DNA of 64,000 nucleotides, taken from positions 71,673,900-71,737,899 of the forward strand of contig NC_044277.2 in the NCBI RefSeq assembly GCF_004027225.2. Reading direction: 5' to 3'. The first letter of the stretch is position 1; each line of letters starts with the position of its first letter. The position numbers were made by a program, and so were the translations under genes. The notes beneath the pieces were generated by a model. It saw only the letters and a program-made list of their open reading frames with translations. It searched no databases and was not told the DNA's origin. Shown piece by piece: positions 51,641-64,000 of the stretch. Source of the DNA: Strigops habroptila (Eukaryota > Chordata > Aves > Psittaciformes > Psittacidae).

Positions 51641-51757
51641 ACAGAATCATAGAATCCCAGATTGGAAAGGACCTCAAGGATCATCTGGTCCAACCTTTAT
51701 AGACAAAGCATGACCTAACTGGATGTCCCAGCACCCTGTCCAGCCAAACCAAGCACA
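51641..51757 (-). mobile_element. CR1 LINE 3' terminal fragment
   Basis: A short minus-strand CR1 tail: CACAGAATCATAGAATC followed by ggaaaggacctcaaggatcatctggtccaacc in reverse sense, then diverged sequence. It belongs to a different subtype from the 41- and 61-kb copies, judged by the TCAAGGATCATCTGGTCCA wording. Confidence 0.88.
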
Positions 51758-54700
51758 CTGTCAGCTGAAATGGAAAAAACAAATATGCTCAGACTTGGGT
51801 CTCTAACTGAGGACAAGCCAGTGACCTGCCCTTTTCTGCTTCTGCTTAGCTTTAGCAGGCTTTGTCTCATTCTTAATGTAAAAGTTTACTCCTAGAATGT
51901 GCAAGATATCCAAAATCAATGGGGCAGAAAAGGTACAGAACTTTCTGCCAGCATCCATGTCTGGTTTTAAAACTTGACTGCTTTATAATATGACACCATC
52001 AACATGCCACGTCTAGCCTACAGTTTTAATTTAAGCTAATTAGAGTTGGTTAGCAAGCACATTCAAAGAACCATAGTTTTATATGTTAAACAGGTTAAAG
52101 CCCAGGAGACAAAAATACTGTTTGGTAGGCAGGAATGCAGTCATCATATGAGAATATGGCTGGGAATATGGTAAACTAGCATATTTTCCTATCACCACCC
52201 ACAATTTCTTTCACAAGGTTTGCTGTGTGATCACAAGGCTTTCCTTTTAACATTATTAGGAGTATCACTTGTAAATATTCACATAGCACAGACCTGTTTT
52301 GCAGACAAAATGCCTGCAGGATGACATCAATTAGTAGCATCTTTCCTGGAAGACACTTTCTGTGTGCAAAGCTAGGATATGATGAAAAATGTTAGTTGTG
52401 GGTAAGGTCAAATAATAGGATTATTATTAATTATTAAAATGGAGCTACACATTGAAGAAACAAGCAGACCCAATCTCACAAGGAGGTCAGTGGTTTGTTT
52501 GAGCTTTTGGGCAGCTCTAGGAGTTTTGTTCTTGCAATATGACAGACTGACAGTAAACTGAAAATTTTCTCACAGTTACAAGCTCAGCATCAATAAGAAG
52601 CATCTGGAATCAAGTTTCTGTGTCATGTAAAACCATCTCTGTCTTTTTTCTGCTGCTGCATTTTGTTTGTAGCCTGAGCAAAAGCATTGCCCCTGTCAGC
52701 ATTAGTCTTTCTTCCTCTATTGTACCATAGAGTTTCAGCTTTAACGTTGCTCTGTTCAGTGACCTCCTTTCTCTTCAGGCAGAAGACTTTTTAAACTTTA
52801 ATTTAATTCATACTCTGGAGTATAATATTAAATAGTAATTATTTTAGAAAGAGAAAGCATGTATTTAAGTCACTCCAACTTAAAGACTGAGAAACTTCCA
52901 GGGAAAGACAAACCTCAACTTCTTGTAGCAAACCATAATAGTGTCATCAAATCACACTACTGTGTTTTTTTGTATTCGGTGTTGCATTCTGATCCAGTCC
53001 CCAAAGCTCAAGTCCCCCAGTTTGCTGCTTGCGCTACTGAGTACTGCATTCAGAACATAACTGACTGACAATGGGCAAATCTAAGAACATTCACACTTAA
53101 GTTTCTTTCACCTATCTTGTCAATGGAAATGAAACACATCCCTGATTCAACTGTATTAACATTTTATTTATTAATATATTGAGATCCAAACTTGAGAAAA
53201 AAACCCAGTTCTGTTACATGGTGCACTGAAGATCCTTTGCATGGACTTATGAAGAATGTTAAAATACTGTATATTACACGTGTATAATTTTCATGAAATC
53301 CTGAAATTACCAAATCATTTAGTTTGTTTTTTAAAGGACAGATAACAATATTTGTACTCTGAGCAGTTCTGGCAACAGGTCATTCCACAGTATTTCTTTT
53401 CAGGATTTCTCATACCTTCCATCAAAGAAAATCTCTGAAGATTTTCTTTAGTGGAAGATGCCAAATCAAGATGCCAAAAATAAATTCCACTCCTTCAAGT
53501 CACTAACCAAGTTACTGAACATTCTCAGTCTCTTCCAAATGTGAAACAAGCACATTCTGCCTATCTATCTTCATTACAGTCTCAACCATTTCTTTAACAA
53601 AAAGGAAGGAACAGGCCAGAAGAACACCATGAATCACAGAACAAACCATTGGTAGAAATCACTGTTTTCTCCCTTCACGCTTCCACCCTATTTATATCTT
53701 CTACCTTCCTGCTTTGCTTTTATCCCTTCTAATCTCTGGGGTAAACTGATTCTGTAGTGTATTGCTAGGTACAGGGTGGCACAGAGAACCAGAGCAGGCC
53801 TTTGATTGGAAATCAAGTTTTCTGGGATTTGCAGGATTTGTAGATCTACCAGGAGACACTGCACTATGTAGTATCAAACATATATGTAATATCATATATG
53901 CTATTTAAGTTTTCACCACTCCAAATTGAAGTTCTACAGAAAGAATGTGAATGGCTAATATTAAAGAATTTATATATAAATCAATTGAATCAGCATATAA
54001 AAGCTGGTTCAGTATTTTATAATGGTCTTATAGGTCTTTGTAAAACCTACAGGAAGGTAACCTTACTGCCGGATGTGCAAAGCTGACTCATTTCTTTATC
54101 TCTCTGTCCAGTTGCAGTCACAAAGGAAAATACAATTGTTATTATCAGGGTAACATTACGGCTAGTTTCCTCTGAAGCTAATAAAAGTATTCTATTGCAC
54201 GCAAGATGTGTCCATAGAGCACTCTCTTGCATTAGGAATACAGCATTTCAGGATAGTGACCAGTAGAAAAAGGAGAATATGTGGTCTCCTTTGAATTCTA
54301 TTTTTACATGGTCTTACATCCTTTTACTCCATTAGGAAACACAGAAGAAAAACATTTTAGCAGAAAGAAAAGTACTTTTTCTTTTTAACCAGTTTCCAGA
54401 TTCTTGCTGGCCTTCCTTTAAAAAGACAAATCACACCATTTCAGATTCATATCTCCAGGACAGCTGCCATAATACGTTTCCCCAAAGCTTCACAGAGCCG
54501 CATTAGGTGGGTTTTTTTATTTTCTTGGTAAAGTACTTTTTTGTCCTCTTTAGGTAACTAAGTATTTCATTTACAACAGCAAACTGTCTCCTCTGAACCC
54601 ATACCGGTCAATTTGGTAAAAGCTTTTTTTCAGCCTAGAGTGCAGCACGCAGCTTATTAAGTGATCTCCTTTTTATCTCCTTGCTCCTGTTCTGGGAAAG

Positions 54701-55436
54701 GAGCTTGTAGAGATAGAATGTGCTTTGCTGCATGTTTCCTAAGGAACTTCACAGGGCTTTGTGCAATGCCCAGGAAAGCACCAGGCGCAGTTAAGCACAT
54801 ATTATTAATTTAATTTTTTAATTAGAAATAAGGGAGAAACAGTTTTGTTCCCATTTTGTTTAAATGTGGAGCCATTCCCACCTGACTCCTTCCCTTTAGT
54901 TTAAGGAGAAAAACAGGCACTCTCTGAAAACTTACCTTCATTGTATATCCGGAGCACAAATGTGAAAGTGTGTTTTTAAAATTAAAGTAAGACTAAACTA
55001 GTAAATTAAAATAAAAATTAAAATTAAAAAAAAAAAATTACTATTATTTTTATCTGTTCTCCAGTTGAAAATTAAACAAATTTAAGGAGACTAATCCTCA
55101 TTGGCAGTTTCCTATTCACAAGTCATCCCTTCCTTTTTTTTAATGTTTTCTTCATATTGCTTCCACTTTCTGGCACTTCTTGGTGAATGTGCTTATGACT
55201 ACAACACTCCCTCTCAGATCCAATTCTCATACTTGTTAACAGAGTATTGCAGACTTTTTCTTGACAAGAAAAATCTCATTTAGCTGGGTCAGTGACAGCT
55301 GTTCTGAGAGTTTATTCAGACCCTTTTGACCTGTGGCTCCCGCTAGGACTGGACCCTCCACTGCAGCAGAAATTTAAAAAAAGAGAGAGAAAGAGAGTGA
55401 TAAATGTCTTTTTCTTTAGCTGACTATGTATTTATA

Positions 55437-55618
55437 CTGGAACAGGTTGCCCAAATAAGTGGTAAATGCTCCATCCCTGACAGTGTTCAAGGCGAGGTTG
55501 GACAGAGTGTTGGGCAACATGGTTTAGCATGAGGCACCCCTGCCCATGGCAGGGGGGTTGGAACTAGATGATCTTACTGTCCTTTCCAACCTGAACTATT
55601 CTGTGATTCTATGATTCT
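55437..55618 (+). mobile_element. CR1 LINE 3' terminal fragment
   Basis: Plus-strand CR1 tail beginning at ctggaacaggttgcccaaa and ending ttctgtgattctatgattct. Heavily 5' truncated; it lies downstream of UPP1. Confidence 0.93.
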
Positions 55619-56309
55619 AAACACAGCAGCAAAGCAGCAATGAGTACAGTTTTTAAAAACTCCAAACACCAGACCAATGGAAGTGAAAAAAATTACAGAA
55701 ATGGTTTTAATGACATGTTCAGTCAACAGGCATTCTCCAGTTCTTCAGAAGAACTAGGAACCATTGCAACAGTGCATGTTATGTCCTGAAGATGTGGAGA
55801 TGAAAACCGATTTAAAAGAACAGAGTAAAAAGAAAAAAAAGGGAACTACCGTAATGCAATCTTGTGAATATGCTGGGCATCTCCTGAGTGCCTTTGGTTC
55901 CTTCCTCAGTAAGCAGGAGCCTTGGTTCAGCAAAAGATTTTGAGTTCTTTAATGCAAAGTTACTTAACACAAAAATGTTTTCTGGGTATTCATTCAATCA
56001 TGTAGTTAAAGTGGGATATGAATGACCTTGTTGGATAATATCTAGGAAATACAGATACTTAGCAGCTCAGTGTCAAGCTTAGAAAATTCAATTCCACACT
56101 TTCATTAAATTTTGTTAAATTTTAATATATGAAAATAGAATTATTTGTCAAAGCTTGCAAAAAATAAACTGCATCCACTTTAATTTTTCTTTACAAGTGA
56201 ATCAACAAAGACAATTACACTTTTTATAATTTTTTATAACAACCAGAAAGGAATTAGCATTCTTAAGTCAATTTCAATTTAGTGGTTTGCAAGTACTTAG
56301 CAATAAAGT

Positions 56310-56315
56310 TTTATT
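56310..56315 (-). terminator. Candidate UPP1 polyadenylation signal
   Basis: AATAAA on the minus strand about 320 bases after the UPP1 stop codon. Other AT-rich signals are nearby, so this is only a candidate. Confidence 0.35.
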
Positions 56316-56632
56316 TACTTCCTAGTTTTTCTTTTACAGCAGAGATAAATGAAGCTTTTTCATATATTATAGCAGGCTTGTCCTTCACAACAGATCCACT
56401 GTCAGATCACAGAAAAGTGAGTCTTAAATCTAGCAATGCATAACTAAGCAAAACTTAACTGAAGTCCATTCAGCACATTCAGTTCCCAAAGAACAGTGAC
56501 ATAAATGATTAACTTCAACACAAGGAATGCTGTAAGGTGTTCTGAGGCAAAATACCTTTAATGCACAGAAGTTGTGACCATGATTTCAGCTGTGCAAAAG
56601 CCTTCTGCTTCTATAAAACAAAGATGGGTATT

Positions 56633-64000
<7,368 letters not shown>

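Larger units (their letters stand above)
48136..56632. other. Intergenic region between ABCA13 and UPP1, including the ABCA13 promoter side
   Basis: About 8.5 kb. The bases just above 48114 should hold the 5' untranslated region and promoter of ABCA13; no TATA box or CpG island is obvious. Two CR1 fragments are present. Many short open frames exist but none resembles a known protein. The right-hand end should contain the UPP1 3' untranslated region. Confidence 0.6.

Overview
The window looks like a stretch of bird nuclear genome. The evidence is multi-exon vertebrate genes with short introns, an AT-rich non-coding background, and six 5'-truncated CR1 LINE fragments, two of them keeping the characteristic ATTCTATGATTCTATGA-type 3' end. 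The species cannot be named from the sequence. Two genes can be supported. Both lie on the minus strand and stand in the same neighbour order as in other land vertebrates: UPP1 at the right and ABCA13 at the left.

ABCA13 (start codon at 48114, continuing off the left edge) encodes a giant ABCA-family transporter. I could place 24 coding exons, including a 29-nt microexon and a 4,686-nt giant exon. All are joined by AG/GT sites in consistent phase and add up to 7,746 nt, or 2,582 codons. They cover the cytoplasmic N-terminus, the first membrane segment and most of the very large glycosylated extracellular domain. The remaining membrane segments and both nucleotide-binding domains lie beyond base 1. 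The giant exon is the 17th, as I remember it in human ABCA13.

The most interesting observation is at 10.8-11.9 kb. In human the giant exon is followed by a second large exon (about 1.7 kb, number 18). Here exon 17 splices in phase straight to the equivalent of human exon 19. The intron between them holds what looks like a decayed relic of exon 18, with recognisable segments in collinear order, interrupted by stops and frame changes. One relic segment still has good splice sites and would bring in a stop if included.

UPP1 (uridine phosphorylase 1) has its last six coding exons between 62765 and 56633, about 295 residues ending in a stop. Only about the first 14 residues and the promoter are missing.

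The 8.5 kb between the genes, and the introns, hold CR1 pieces, poly-A/T tracts, a possible processed retrocopy and two GC-richer blocks of unknown origin. I saw no tRNA or rRNA gene, no CRISPR array, no bacterial-type system and no further convincing protein gene.
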